A stretch of DNA of 59,515 bases, from assembly GCA_023954355.1 (NCBI GenBank), contig JAMLID010000020.1:1-59515 (forward strand), written 5' to 3'. The position numbers and the translations under genes are program-made. Source of the stretch: Oligoflexia bacterium (GTDB lineage Bacteria; Bdellovibrionota; UBA1018; CAIPTA01). Numbering within the stretch: position 1 is the first letter of the stretch; each line of letters starts with the position of its first letter. A model generated the notes under the pieces. It saw nothing but the letters and a program-made list of their open reading frames with translations. It was not told the DNA's origin and made no database searches. Shown one piece after another: positions 18,049 through 26,901 of this stretch.

Positions 18049-19356
18049 ATGAACAATCCAATAGATTTTTTGAAAAAACCTATAGCTATAGTTGGTATGG
18101 GAGTCAGTGGAGAAGCGTGTAAGCGACTTCTTGAACAAAATGGTTTGTCTTCTATCGATTTAGTCACTTTCGATGAAAAAGAGGGAAAAGCCGACTTTCA
18201 TGATCCTGAAACCATGTTAGAACAGAAAAATCCAAAAACACTGGTTGTTTCACCTGGATACCCACTATCAAAAGAGTGGATACAAGATTTTCGTGACCAG
18301 GGAGTCGAGGTAACGAGCGAGTTAGCTTTGGCCATACTTTTTTTAGAGAAAGAAAAGATTATAGGTATTACTGGCTCTGTCGGAAAAAGCACAGTCACTA
18401 GTTTACTTGGTACAGCACTTTTAGATTTTGATTCTCATGGCTTTTTTGGTGGAAACCTTGGCGTACCATTAGCGACGTATATGTTGGAAGTTCAAAGTGG
18501 AAAAAGAAAGAGGGCGCAGTGGATCGTTCTAGAGCTATCTAGTTATCAATTAGAGAATCCAGGTGTATTAAGTTTAGAGTATTCAGTAATAACGTATTTA
18601 ACCCCTAATCACTTAGAGCGCTATGACAGTTTAGAGCAATACTATGAAACGAAATTTACGATTGCTGCACGTACAAAAAAAGCCATGATCGTGAATGAAG
18701 AAGGTGGTGATTTGAAAAAATTTCTCCAGGGTAGAAAGGTGGATTGTCAGGTTCTATGGACAAGCCAGAGCGATGATGAAATTTCACAATTTCATTTTGA
18801 GCAAGCAAAACTTTTAGGTTCGCATAACCAAGATAATCTAGCAGTAGCGGCTAAAGTGGCTAGAGAAGCTGGTTGGCCATTTTCTTCTATCGAAAAAATG
18901 AAGATGTATCCAGGATTACCTCACAGAATGGAAAATTTAGGTACGTTTTATGGAGTCACTCTGATTAATGATAGCAAAGCGACAACGATCGAGAGTGTGG
19001 TGACTGCGGCTCTTGGTCTATATGAACAAATGGATAAAAAAGCTCAGCTCTTTTTGCTTCTAGGTGGAAAAGATAAAAATTTACCTTGGCAAGATTTAGA
19101 AGTATTGAAGAAAATTCAAAAAATCCGCCCTGTGTATTTTGGTCAATCAAAAGATTTAGCAGCGAAGGGCCTTGGTATTGATGGTCCCAAATTTTCTACA
19201 TTAAAAGAAGCTATTATTCCCTTATCTGAGTTGGCACAAAAAGGAGATTATATTTTACTTTCTCCTGGGGGAACAAGTCTTGATGAGTTTTCTTCTTTCG
19301 AAGAGCGGGGCAATTTTTTCCGTAAAGAAGCGATACGACTATTTTCTGGAGGATAA
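18049..19356 (+). CDS. murD: UDP-N-acetylmuramoylalanine--D-glutamate ligase
   Basis: 435 residues. N-terminal Rossmann-like UDP-binding domain (about 1-95; I-V-G-M-G-V-S-G), central ATPase with P-loop G-I-T-G-S-V-G-K-S-T (usual G-T-N-G-K-S/T is changed to G-S-V-G-K-S), and the C-terminal domain with P-G-L-P-H-R-M-E and N-D-S-K-A-T-T. It adds D-glutamate to UDP-MurNAc-L-Ala in peptidoglycan synthesis. It stands alone here rather than in a dcw cluster: neighbours are not cell-division genes. GAGGG precedes the ATG. Confidence 0.94.
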   Translation: MNNPIDFLKKPIAIVGMGVSGEACKRLLEQNGLSSIDLVTFDEKEGKADFHDPETMLEQKNPKTLVVSPGYPLSKEWIQDFRDQGVEVTSELALAILFLEKEKIIGITGSVGKSTVTSLLGTALLDFDSHGFFGGNLGVPLATYMLEVQSGKRKRAQWIVLELSSYQLENPGVLSLEYSVITYLTPNHLERYDSLEQYYETKFTIAARTKKAMIVNEEGGDLKKFLQGRKVDCQVLWTSQSDDEISQFHFEQAKLLGSHNQDNLAVAAKVAREAGWPFSSIEKMKMYPGLPHRMENLGTFYGVTLINDSKATTIESVVTAALGLYEQMDKKAQLFLLLGGKDKNLPWQDLEVLKKIQKIRPVYFGQSKDLAAKGLGIDGPKFSTLKEAIIPLSELAQKGDYILLSPGGTSLDEFSSFEERGNFFRKEAIRLFSGG

Positions 19357-19385
19357 AAAAAGAGACCACTTTTTGGGTGGTCTCT
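19355..19385 (-). terminator. Terminator at convergent murD junction
   Basis: Perfect 9-base arms AGAGACCAC / GTGGTCTCT with a 7-base loop. On the minus strand the hairpin is followed by a run of Us (AAAAAA at 19355-19360 on the plus strand), so it mainly ends the gene at 19409-19966. It may also stop murD transcripts. Confidence 0.85.
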
Positions 19386-19408
19386 TCATATTTAAAAATG
19401 CCTTTAAT

Positions 19409-19966
19409 TTAGTTTGGGCAGATTCCTTCGATTGTTGAGATTCCTAGGCTATGAGTAACTACATGTATTCTGCTTACAACTGAATTATTGTAAAAGTTTT
19501 GAGCGTACCAGCCATTTTGATTTTTTCTTAAGTTAAACTTACAGGTTTTGTATTTCATGGTTAACCCATTAGAAAGGTAATGTAGATCAAATGTACCTTC
19601 TTGGGTTTGGCGGTTTAAAAGACCTTGCATAATCAAAGCTTTTCTACCTTTTGCCACAGCGAGTACAGCACCTTCTTTGCTCTCAATATCTCTTAGCCAG
19701 AATACATTTGGTGCGCCCGATTCTTTTCCATTATTTGGATCAGGTTTATTATAGAGACCGGCAATTAGACCATTTGTATCGATCATCACATTTAGATAAT
19801 GTATGTCTGAATCTTTCGTGCTTGTTAGGTCGGCAACTTTTTGCAAAGCCATGCCTGGGGGAACTTCACTATATGAGTGAACGTCGAAATCAAGCTCAAA
19901 GCTTTCTGCACTGGCTATTGGGGCAAATAAAAATAAAGCGAATAATGAATAAAGTACTTTTGTCAT
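19409..19966 (-). CDS. Secreted protein of unknown function
   Basis: 185 residues with a Sec signal peptide (hydrophobic core L-Y-S-L-F-A-L-F-L-F-A, cleavage after A-S-A near residue 20). The mature protein is beta-rich, with T-C-K-F and I-C-P-N cysteines near its end. It is not a family I recognise. AAGGAT precedes the ATG. Monocistronic, with a terminator on the far side. Confidence 0.62.
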   Translation of the reverse strand: MTKVLYSLFALFLFAPIASAESFELDFDVHSYSEVPPGMALQKVADLTSTKDSDIHYLNVMIDTNGLIAGLYNKPDPNNGKESGAPNVFWLRDIESKEGAVLAVAKGRKALIMQGLLNRQTQEGTFDLHYLSNGLTMKYKTCKFNLRKNQNGWYAQNFYNNSVVSRIHVVTHSLGISTIEGICPN

Positions 19967-20049
19967 AATGGAATCCTTTCTAAATATAACGTCTTTAGAA
20001 AGCCTAACGAACTAGACAAATAGTACAAGTAAGATTAACAGACATGGTC

Positions 20050-20970
20050 TTACAATTGATTCTCTGCGTATTCTAAATAGCGTCCTGTTAGAGACGGGCC
20101 ACCAATCTCTTTATAGGTTAAGAAGCCAGTAGGAGACGTAATATTAACTTCAGATATTTTGCAGTTAATCATATCAGCTCCTGCAAATACAATTCCTCTT
20201 TCTTTTAAAAACTCACCAAGACGGTCGGCCAAGTTTTTTTCTTTTGCACTCATATCTTTAAGAATCCCTAGTCCACCGCTAGCAATATTTGATTTAATTT
20301 CACCTTCCTTTGGTAGTCTCACAAAAGAGCCAATAACTTCACCATCTAGATAAAAGATTCTTCTATCTCCTGAATCTCTTACTTCTGCTTGTAGCGGTTG
20401 TAACATCGTCATAGTTTCTGGCTTCACTATGCTAGGATGAAGTGTCACGCCTTTGCCACCATGGCCGTCAAATGGTTTTGTAATGGTTTGGCCTTTAGGG
20501 AAGTTTTGTGGAGTTTGAATTCGATTTCCTAAAGATAAATAAGTAGGTATTAGCTCACTTTCTTCTAAAAAACCTCTTTCATAGGCTTCAAAGGGGAGCA
20601 GTTTTTCATGGTAACGCAAAAGTAAAGAAGGTTTATTCATGAATGGGGTATTTTCTTCTTCTAAGCTTAAAAGCGAGCAGAGTGCTTGGTAATGAAGATC
20701 AAAAGGAGGGTCTTTTCTGATCCATACACCATCAAACGAATTGATTGCTTCAGGTTCAGGATTTGTTTCTGTTGCTGGTAGTGTGCCTTCATGACAGTGA
20801 GTTATTTTTGAGGTATATCCAAAAACGCGACCTTCCCAGAAAAAAATTTCTTTTGAATCTATCCAAGATACTTCGTGTCCTCTAGATAGGGCTTCTTTGG
20901 CAAGGGCAAGGCTTGTATCTGTTTTTGGTTTTAGGTTTTTTAAACTATCGCCAATAATTAAAAAATTCAT
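20050..20970 (-). CDS. gshB: Glutathione synthetase-like ATP-grasp ligase
   Basis: 306 residues. The bacterial GSH-II architecture is visible: N-terminal domain (about 1-120) with I-R-K-D-P-P-F-D, the glycine-rich ATP-grasp loop G-H-G-G-K-G-V-T, R-R-I-F-Y-L-D-G-E-V, the S-N-I-A-S-G-G-L-G segment, and the metal-binding N-I-T-S-P-T-G near the C-terminus. It should join gamma-glutamylcysteine to glycine. No gshA lies nearby, so its partner must be elsewhere or substituted. The start codon overlaps the asnB stop by four bases, so the two are coupled. Confidence 0.85.
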   Translation of the reverse strand: MNFLIIGDSLKNLKPKTDTSLALAKEALSRGHEVSWIDSKEIFFWEGRVFGYTSKITHCHEGTLPATETNPEPEAINSFDGVWIRKDPPFDLHYQALCSLLSLEEENTPFMNKPSLLLRYHEKLLPFEAYERGFLEESELIPTYLSLGNRIQTPQNFPKGQTITKPFDGHGGKGVTLHPSIVKPETMTMLQPLQAEVRDSGDRRIFYLDGEVIGSFVRLPKEGEIKSNIASGGLGILKDMSAKEKNLADRLGEFLKERGIVFAGADMINCKISEVNITSPTGFLTYKEIGGPSLTGRYLEYAENQL

Positions 20971-22937
20971 AAATTGGTGATTCCTTTATCTAAATATTCT
21001 GTTTCAAATGAAATATTTCTTTCTGGTGGTTTTTTTTGCACAATGTACTCATCTATCATTTGAGTCACAAGACAATTTTGTAAAAAGATATTTATAAAAC
21101 TAAGTGTTAGTGGGTCTTTCTCTGCTTGTTGTTGCTCTTTTATTCGTGTTACAATCGACGGATCAAAGAGCCCAGTTTTAATAAGAGATGATTTAGAAAG
21201 ATAACGGTCGCCCAAAGTTGAATTAAATAAAAAGGGAGCATTAAATTGTTTTTTAGGGGTATAAGCGAATCTTTGCAATTGTCCCTTATAAGCAGCTCGT
21301 AAAATAGCTTTCTCCTGCATGCCTCTTACGAGAAAATGATTGGGAAGATTTTTTGTAGCCTCATAAATTTCTCGCGAAAGAAAAATGGGACGACCTTCTA
21401 ACGTATTTGCCATTTCCATGCGATCACCAACCCAGTTTAGTACGTGAGTGGGAAAATGTGTGTACAAGAAATAGTTTTGCCAGTTTGTGAGTGGGTCTTC
21501 TCGTTCATTGATATAAGAAAGAAGATTTTCTTTTTCTTTAGCTAGTAAGTCTGTTTGCGCTAGCTGCTGTAAGAGAAATTGAATTTGTGAAAATAAGGGG
21601 TGGTAAAATCCCAAAGTTTTGAATGAGTTCAATAAGTCTTCGCCATAACTTTGCGAGCTAATCCCTTTTTCCCAAGCTTTTTCGTTTTTGCCCATCACTT
21701 TACTTGCATAAAGAGTTTTTCTTCTATCACCTGGCTGTTTTGAATAAAAGTTCCACCAGGCTAAATAGCGATAAGAAGGGTATCCACAGAAAATTTCATC
21801 AGAACCATCGCCAGTTAGGACTCCCTGTACGAATCTTCGAGCAAATAATGATAGCCACCACTTTGCACTGCCATTGGTATAAGGTTGAATAAGTTCTGAA
21901 GCGTAGACAGCATGCGGGTAGGCATACTCTAGGCTTTGGTTTGTTAATTTTAAGGCGCGCCCTTTTAATGTAGGAAAGTTTTGTAAAAAATCTTTTACAA
22001 GAGGGGTCTCATCGTAATCATCAGATTCAAACCCAACAGTGAAGGTTTCGATTTCTTTGCCCGATTGACTCATTTCTAGGGCAGCAATGCGACTATCGAT
22101 ACCACCACTTAGGTATGCGCCAAGCGGAACGTCAGCTTCTAACTTTTTTGTGACAGTTTTAGAAACAGCTTGTTTAATATCGCTAGCGCTATTCCAAAAG
22201 GATTTTGTGCTAGATTTTGGGATTCTTTTTTTATCTAAGATTCGTTTTAAGTGAAAATGTGGCTGATTGGTTTCTAAATGAAATGTAAGTACAGAGCCCG
22301 GGGCTAACGAAAAAGTGTTTTTAAAAGAGGTGCCCATTTCTTCATATAGGCTTGAAAAAGAACGGTGAAGGCCCCTTTGATCCCAGCTTAAGTTTACTGG
22401 AAGCGCTTTGATTTCAGAGGCAAAATAAAAAGGGTAGTTAAATGATTCTTCGTACTGGTTTTTAAATTTATGTAATTGGTGATCTAAAGAAATATCTGTA
22501 TGCCAAAAGATAGGTTTAACCCCGTAGCGGTCACGTGCGGCGATGATTTTTTTATTTTTTTTGTCGTATAGAACGCAGGCAAATTCACCATCGATTTTTT
22601 CAAAAATTTTTTCACCGAACTGTAAGTAGCCAGCTAAAATAACTTCTGTATCTGAGTGAGTTTGAAAGTCATAATTTAATTGTGACCGCAGAGTATGAAA
22701 ATCATAGAGTTCACCATTATAGATAAGGGTAATCTCACCTTTAGGGTCTTGCATGGGTTGGCTTCCACGTGCCAAGTCTAAGAAAGAAAGCCGGTAGTGA
22801 AAGAAGGCAGTTTTTTCTTCTATTAATTCACCATAAGCAGAATTGCCGCGATGGGCTATTTTCTTGGCGTGATCTCTGTAATAAGAGCTTTGCTCTTTAA
22901 GATTTTGGTTAGAAAAAACGGCTAAAAATCCACACAT
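20967..22937 (-). CDS. asnB: Glutamine-hydrolysing asparagine synthetase
   Basis: 656 residues. Cys2 (M-C-G-F) is the glutaminase nucleophile of the class II amidotransferase domain (about 1-210). The synthetase domain begins near residue 245 with the PP-loop L-S-G-G-I-D-S and the G-D-G-S-D-E-I-F-C-G-Y segment. It makes asparagine from aspartate, ATP and glutamine. Slightly longer than E. coli AsnB (554) and similar to the long AsnB type of many bacteria. It is the first gene of a unit with gshB. Its start is only 32 bases from a divergent ABC transporter, so the two promoters overlap. Confidence 0.92.
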   Translation of the reverse strand: MCGFLAVFSNQNLKEQSSYYRDHAKKIAHRGNSAYGELIEEKTAFFHYRLSFLDLARGSQPMQDPKGEITLIYNGELYDFHTLRSQLNYDFQTHSDTEVILAGYLQFGEKIFEKIDGEFACVLYDKKNKKIIAARDRYGVKPIFWHTDISLDHQLHKFKNQYEESFNYPFYFASEIKALPVNLSWDQRGLHRSFSSLYEEMGTSFKNTFSLAPGSVLTFHLETNQPHFHLKRILDKKRIPKSSTKSFWNSASDIKQAVSKTVTKKLEADVPLGAYLSGGIDSRIAALEMSQSGKEIETFTVGFESDDYDETPLVKDFLQNFPTLKGRALKLTNQSLEYAYPHAVYASELIQPYTNGSAKWWLSLFARRFVQGVLTGDGSDEIFCGYPSYRYLAWWNFYSKQPGDRRKTLYASKVMGKNEKAWEKGISSQSYGEDLLNSFKTLGFYHPLFSQIQFLLQQLAQTDLLAKEKENLLSYINEREDPLTNWQNYFLYTHFPTHVLNWVGDRMEMANTLEGRPIFLSREIYEATKNLPNHFLVRGMQEKAILRAAYKGQLQRFAYTPKKQFNAPFLFNSTLGDRYLSKSSLIKTGLFDPSIVTRIKEQQQAEKDPLTLSFINIFLQNCLVTQMIDEYIVQKKPPERNISFETEYLDKGITNL

Positions 22938-22969
22938 AAGAATGATTTACCATATACACGCTTTGATAT

Positions 22970-23911
22970 ATGTTGCGAAAGATGAAACCAGCATTAAAAG
23001 TAGAAAATTTACGAAAATCATTTGGTGGCAACGAAGTAGTGAAGGGAATTTCTTTCGAAATTCAACCAGGCGAGATTTTTGGTCTTTTAGGTCCTAATGG
23101 CGCAGGTAAGTCTACCACCATAAATATGATCACTGGTGTATCAAGCGTAGGTAGCGGTAAAGTAGAGGTTTTTGGTATCGATAACCAAGCAGACTATATA
23201 GGTACTCGTCGACTTACAGGCGTGATGCACCAAGAGATTGTCGTTGATACCTTTTTCACTATCGATCAGGCACTAAAAATTCATTCTGGTTACTACAGTG
23301 TTCCCGATGATTCTTCGTGGAGAAATTTGCTAATAGATCGCTTGGCTTTACGACCTCATTTGAAAAAGAGCATGAATAAACTTTCTGGCGGAATGAAAAG
23401 ACGATTCATGGTGGCTAAGGCACTTATTCATAAACCTAAGCTTTTAATTTTAGATGAGCCAACTGCTGGGGTCGACGTAGAATTACGACAAAATCTTTGG
23501 GAATTCGTTCGCGAAATTAACCAAAAAGAAAAAACAACCGTCGTATTAACAACTCACTATTTAGAAGAAGCTCAAGAAATGTGTGAGAGAGTGGCCATTA
23601 TGAATCATGGAAACATTATTGCGCTTGATAAAACGTCTTCTCTTTTAGAAAAATTAGACGAGAAGAAATTTTTTATTCACTTAAAAGAAAAAGCACTCGC
23701 TCTGCCAGATGTTCTTGCTTCTTTTGACTGTCATCTACTAAATGATGGTAATACTTTGAGTATTAATCTACGAGGAGAAACAAAATTTAATGATGTTTTG
23801 ATGGGGCTTGCAAAATGTGGGTTAACGGTTCGAGATGTTGAAACAAAGTCTCCAAGTTTACAAGAAGCCTTTTTAAAAATTACAAAATCAAATAGGGCTG
23901 CACATGCATAA
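22970..23911 (+). CDS. ABC transporter ATP-binding protein (ABC-2 type exporter)
   Basis: 313 residues. Walker A G-P-N-G-A-G-K-S-T, signature L-S-G-G-M-K-R-R and Walker B L-L-I-L-D-E-P-T-A-G-V-D are intact, followed by T-T-H-Y-L-E-E-A. The C-terminal 70 residues are the regulatory tail seen in NodI/CcmA/DrrA-type exporters. Substrate unknown. An internal ATG four codons later is an alternative start. It overlaps the permease gene by eight bases. Confidence 0.93.
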   Translation: MLRKMKPALKVENLRKSFGGNEVVKGISFEIQPGEIFGLLGPNGAGKSTTINMITGVSSVGSGKVEVFGIDNQADYIGTRRLTGVMHQEIVVDTFFTIDQALKIHSGYYSVPDDSSWRNLLIDRLALRPHLKKSMNKLSGGMKRRFMVAKALIHKPKLLILDEPTAGVDVELRQNLWEFVREINQKEKTTVVLTTHYLEEAQEMCERVAIMNHGNIIALDKTSSLLEKLDEKKFFIHLKEKALALPDVLASFDCHLLNDGNTLSINLRGETKFNDVLMGLAKCGLTVRDVETKSPSLQEAFLKITKSNRAAHA

Positions 23912-24680
23912 TGAATATATAGCAACTCTTCCTTTTTACACTTTATTGAAAAGAGAAGTATTGCGCTTTTTTTCTGTGTCTGTGCAAACACTGATCACTC
24001 CTGTGATAACAGCTTCTTTATACCTTTTGGTGTTTGGTCTAAGCTTAGGTTCTCGTATTGATTTGTTCCCAGACCTAACTTACATCCAGTTTGTAGTTCC
24101 CGGATTAATTCTTATGGGGGTTGTAAATAACTCTTTTGCGAATACTTCGTCTTCTATTTTTTTCTCGCGCTACATTGGAAATATAGTAGACCTATTAGTT
24201 ACTCCTCTTACTCCTGCTCAATTTATCTTCGCTTATACGATAGCAGCATTATTGCGAGGCTTATTAGTTGGTTTAGCTGTTTATATAGTTTCTATATTTT
24301 TTACCGGCTTACCATGGACAAACCCACTTATGGCATTAGTTATGATAGTGCTTTCTGGTTTTTTATTTGCACAGTTTGGAATCGTAGCTGCGATGTATTC
24401 GAATACTTTTGATAATATTTCTATGTATACAAATTTTTTAATCTTACCACTAATCTATACCGGTGGGCTTTTTTACCCTGTTTCTCACTTGCCACCATTT
24501 TGGCAAAAAGTATCTCACTTGAATCCACTAACTTATTTGATAGATGGTTTTCGTCAATCAGTAGTGGGCTTTGGTGACACTCCTTTATTGGTAAACTTTG
24601 GTGTGGCTCTTGGTTTTTCAGTATTCTTTTTTGCTTGGGCTTGGAAGATTATCTATTCGGGAAATCGATTAAGAACTTAA
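23904..24680 (+). CDS. ABC-2 type transporter permease
   Basis: 258 residues with six predicted membrane helices. The N-terminal R-E-x-x-R-F-F interfacial motif and the segment N-P-L-T-Y-L-I-D-G-F-R near the end are typical of ABC-2/NodJ-type permeases. With the upstream ATPase it forms a homodimeric exporter of lipid-linked or hydrophobic substrates, exact cargo unknown. Translationally coupled to the ATPase. It converges with the Ig-fold gene, six bases apart. Confidence 0.92.
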   Translation: MHNEYIATLPFYTLLKREVLRFFSVSVQTLITPVITASLYLLVFGLSLGSRIDLFPDLTYIQFVVPGLILMGVVNNSFANTSSSIFFSRYIGNIVDLLVTPLTPAQFIFAYTIAALLRGLLVGLAVYIVSIFFTGLPWTNPLMALVMIVLSGFLFAQFGIVAAMYSNTFDNISMYTNFLILPLIYTGGLFYPVSHLPPFWQKVSHLNPLTYLIDGFRQSVVGFGDTPLLVNFGVALGFSVFFFAWAWKIIYSGNRLRT

Positions 24681-24686
24681 AATCAG

Positions 24687-25631
24687 CTAAGAAGCAGCTT
24701 TTTTATTTTTTAAGTTTTCAAAGCGAGTAGTAAATTTTTGTAAAACTGAAGCTTTCTTTTCTAAAAGCATATTCAAGACATTTTCATTATGGTCATGCTT
24801 TTCTGTATCGATACTTGGATGTATTTTTTCTTCTATAAGTGGTTCTTCATTCTCAGGTAGTTTTGTTGAAATAGGCTTGGTAGGTATGGATGGTAGCTTA
24901 GGTGGAGCAGAAGATTTTTTAAGGGGTGGCATTTCTTTATGCTCTTGCTTTGTTTCGGGCATTTCTTCTTCTGCTTCTGGATTGAAAAATAAACCAACTT
25001 CTTTTTGATTAGGCATTACAATTTGTTGACTGAGAATTTCTTCTACTTGAGCCTCTTTGTCGAGTACCGATAGATTGCATTCGTTGCTAGAAATAATTTC
25101 AGATCCTAGAGTAAGTATTACTTTATACTTACCCTGGTACTTCAATTTCACTTCTGAAAGTTGTAGAAGGTTGCCAGTAGCACCCTTTATTTTTTTTCCA
25201 TTTAAAAACCATTGAATTTGGTATTTCTCTAAGTACTTTCTATCGGGCTCAGTTATTCTTAGAGAAAATACTTTACCTAAAGGAATATTAGCTTGTGCTG
25301 GCTCAATAATGATTTGGTTAATTTTTTCTGAAAGTATAGAAATCATAGCAGGCCTACTACTCACTCGTCCGGCTAAGTTTTTTACTTCGCAATGATAAGT
25401 ACCTGCTGAATCTTTTCTAGCATTTTGAATGATTAATCTATCTGAAGCAGCACCATTCATTTTTTTCCCATTATGAAACCATTGATATGTGGGAAGTGGA
25501 AATCCACTTGCAACTACTCGCAAGGCAATTTTTCCACCAAGATGTGACTCTTTACTTCCAGGTTCACGAAGAATTCTGGGAGGACGAAAAATTTCGTCTG
25601 TAGGTTCTTGTTTTTTTCTTTGTATTCCCAC
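24687..25631 (-). CDS. Tandem Ig-fold protein without signal peptide
   Basis: 314 residues. Two immunoglobulin I-set-like domains: Ig1 about 16-100 with Trp51 and the D-S-A-G-T-Y-x-C motif (Tyr79, Cys81), Ig2 about 108-190 with Trp141 and K-Y-Q-G-K-Y (Tyr169). Neither domain has the usual Cys pair: Ig1 lacks the B-strand cysteine, Ig2 lacks both. There is no signal peptide or membrane segment, so it may act in the cytoplasm, where a disulfide would not form anyway. The C-terminal third is Pro/Glu/Lys-rich, probably disordered, with a final helix (about 280-312). Ig folds usually mediate protein contacts. Role unknown. Confidence 0.7.
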   Translation of the reverse strand: MGIQRKKQEPTDEIFRPPRILREPGSKESHLGGKIALRVVASGFPLPTYQWFHNGKKMNGAASDRLIIQNARKDSAGTYHCEVKNLAGRVSSRPAMISILSEKINQIIIEPAQANIPLGKVFSLRITEPDRKYLEKYQIQWFLNGKKIKGATGNLLQLSEVKLKYQGKYKVILTLGSEIISSNECNLSVLDKEAQVEEILSQQIVMPNQKEVGLFFNPEAEEEMPETKQEHKEMPPLKKSSAPPKLPSIPTKPISTKLPENEEPLIEEKIHPSIDTEKHDHNENVLNMLLEKKASVLQKFTTRFENLKNKKAAS

Positions 25632-25681
25632 ACTTTCGTTTCGGTATGAACTATCTGAATCTAAAGTACGGTAGCGTGTAT

Positions 25682-26089
25682 TTAGTCTCTATCGATACTA
25701 AATTTTCCTGGGCCTATAAACATGAGCCCAAAAAATACAAATCCAAGTTCTACCGCATGTGAATAAGCATTAAATGAGTCGCCTTTAGAGAAGTGCATAG
25801 CGGTTGCCACAACCATAGTAAACGTAAGCATCGCTGCAAAAGGGCGAAATAAAAATCCAATAATAAACATAAAGCCACCTACGAATTCGGCGAAAGCGGC
25901 CATGAATCCCCAAAATACGGGCATAGCAGTAATTCCCAGAGAGCCCATAGCCTGGCCAATCTTGCTCCATTCGGCAGGGCCGCCGAACATTTTTCCTGAT
26001 CCATGAATAATGAACATAATGCCAATACCAGCACGCAAAACAAAAAGACCAAGGTCACGAAATTTTCCAAGAAATTTTAATGAAAGCAT
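25682..26089 (-). CDS. DoxX family membrane protein (second copy)
   Basis: 135 residues, four membrane helices, with the DoxX pattern V-L-R-A-G-I-G-I-M-F-I-I-H-G-S-G-K, followed by A-E-F-V-G-G-F-M-F-I-I-G. It is a divergent paralogue of the protein at 5899-6330. AAGGAGC precedes the ATG. Probably an inner-membrane protein; reaction unknown. Confidence 0.88.
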   Translation of the reverse strand: MLSLKFLGKFRDLGLFVLRAGIGIMFIIHGSGKMFGGPAEWSKIGQAMGSLGITAMPVFWGFMAAFAEFVGGFMFIIGFLFRPFAAMLTFTMVVATAMHFSKGDSFNAYSHAVELGFVFFGLMFIGPGKFSIDRD

Positions 26090-26184
26090 AGAAAGCTCCT
26101 TTTAGACATTTGCCTATGATTTAAAACTATCACAACCCGAGAATTTCGAAAATCCAGGTTTAGCATTTTAAAATGTACTGTTGA

Positions 26185-26817
26185 TTAGTTTAAAAGCTTT
26201 TGTTGAATATGCCCTAGATGAGCCACTGTTCTTGCTGGCGAAAGAAGAGTTTTTTCTATTATATTTGTTACGATTTGTAATTTTTCTGTGAAGTGTTCTG
26301 TTGCAGGAACCACGTAACAGTTGGGGTGGTCTCTCCAAACAGATTCAATTCTTTCATCAATTAGTGCAGCTTCTTCAGGAGTTTCTGTTCTCGTAGGATT
26401 CGAGTTGTTATAACCAAAAGACAAGTTCGGTGTTTTCAAGTGAATCACAGTACAGTAACGAGAGTAAACAATCTCTTTGGGGATTCCGATAGCCTGAAAA
26501 AATGCATTTGAGCCATCAGGCCAATAAGCTGCTCCGTCACAGATGCCACGGTCGCAAAGGGCTACGGTATATGATCCTTCTTCAATAGCTAAAGCCTCTA
26601 ATTGTTCTTGTACTCTAAATATAGAAAGTTGAGCTGCCCGAATGCACGATGGGGTTCCTAAACGAGGAAAACCTCCAGAATAAACAATGCTGGCAGATTC
26701 GGGTAAAAAGGCGAGCCGATTTCCAAAAATTTGCCTAGAAGCATCGAGCACTGCAGTTTTGCCTGCACCAGGGCCACCTGTTAAAACAATGAAGCGACAG
26801 CTAGGGGTGTTGTCCAT
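26185..26817 (-). CDS. AAA family ATPase, AAA_28-like
   Basis: 210 residues. P-loop G-G-P-G-A-G-K-T at about 15-22 and a D-R-G-I-C-D-G motif in the nucleotide kinase-like core. The start F-I-V-L-T-G-G-P-G-A-G-K-T-A-V-L is that of AAA_28 NTPases, a small family of uncharacterised soluble P-loop proteins sometimes annotated as ATP-binding or as thymidylate kinase-like. No partner gene is obvious. Cytoplasmic. Confidence 0.8.
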   Translation of the reverse strand: MDNTPSCRFIVLTGGPGAGKTAVLDASRQIFGNRLAFLPESASIVYSGGFPRLGTPSCIRAAQLSIFRVQEQLEALAIEEGSYTVALCDRGICDGAAYWPDGSNAFFQAIGIPKEIVYSRYCTVIHLKTPNLSFGYNNSNPTRTETPEEAALIDERIESVWRDHPNCYVVPATEHFTEKLQIVTNIIEKTLLSPARTVAHLGHIQQKLLN

Positions 26818-26867
26818 GGCGTCATTGTTACCTTAGTTTGTCACGAAAGTATAGATAAGATTGAACT

Positions 26868-26889
26868 GGGGGCGTATCTAATAGCCCCC
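26868..26889. terminator. GC-rich hairpin downstream of prc
   Basis: Six-base GGGGGC / GCCCCC arms around a 10-base loop, 13 bases past the prc stop on the minus strand. The stem is strong but no U-tract follows on that strand, so termination may be weak or Rho-assisted. Confidence 0.4.
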
Positions 26890-26901
26890 TTTAAAAAAGA
26901 T

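Noticed and set aside
20967..24680. Idea that asnB, gshB and the ABC exporter form a peptide natural product cluster
   Set aside because: The exporter is divergent and typical of many exporters; no precursor peptide, leader peptidase or tailoring enzyme is nearby.
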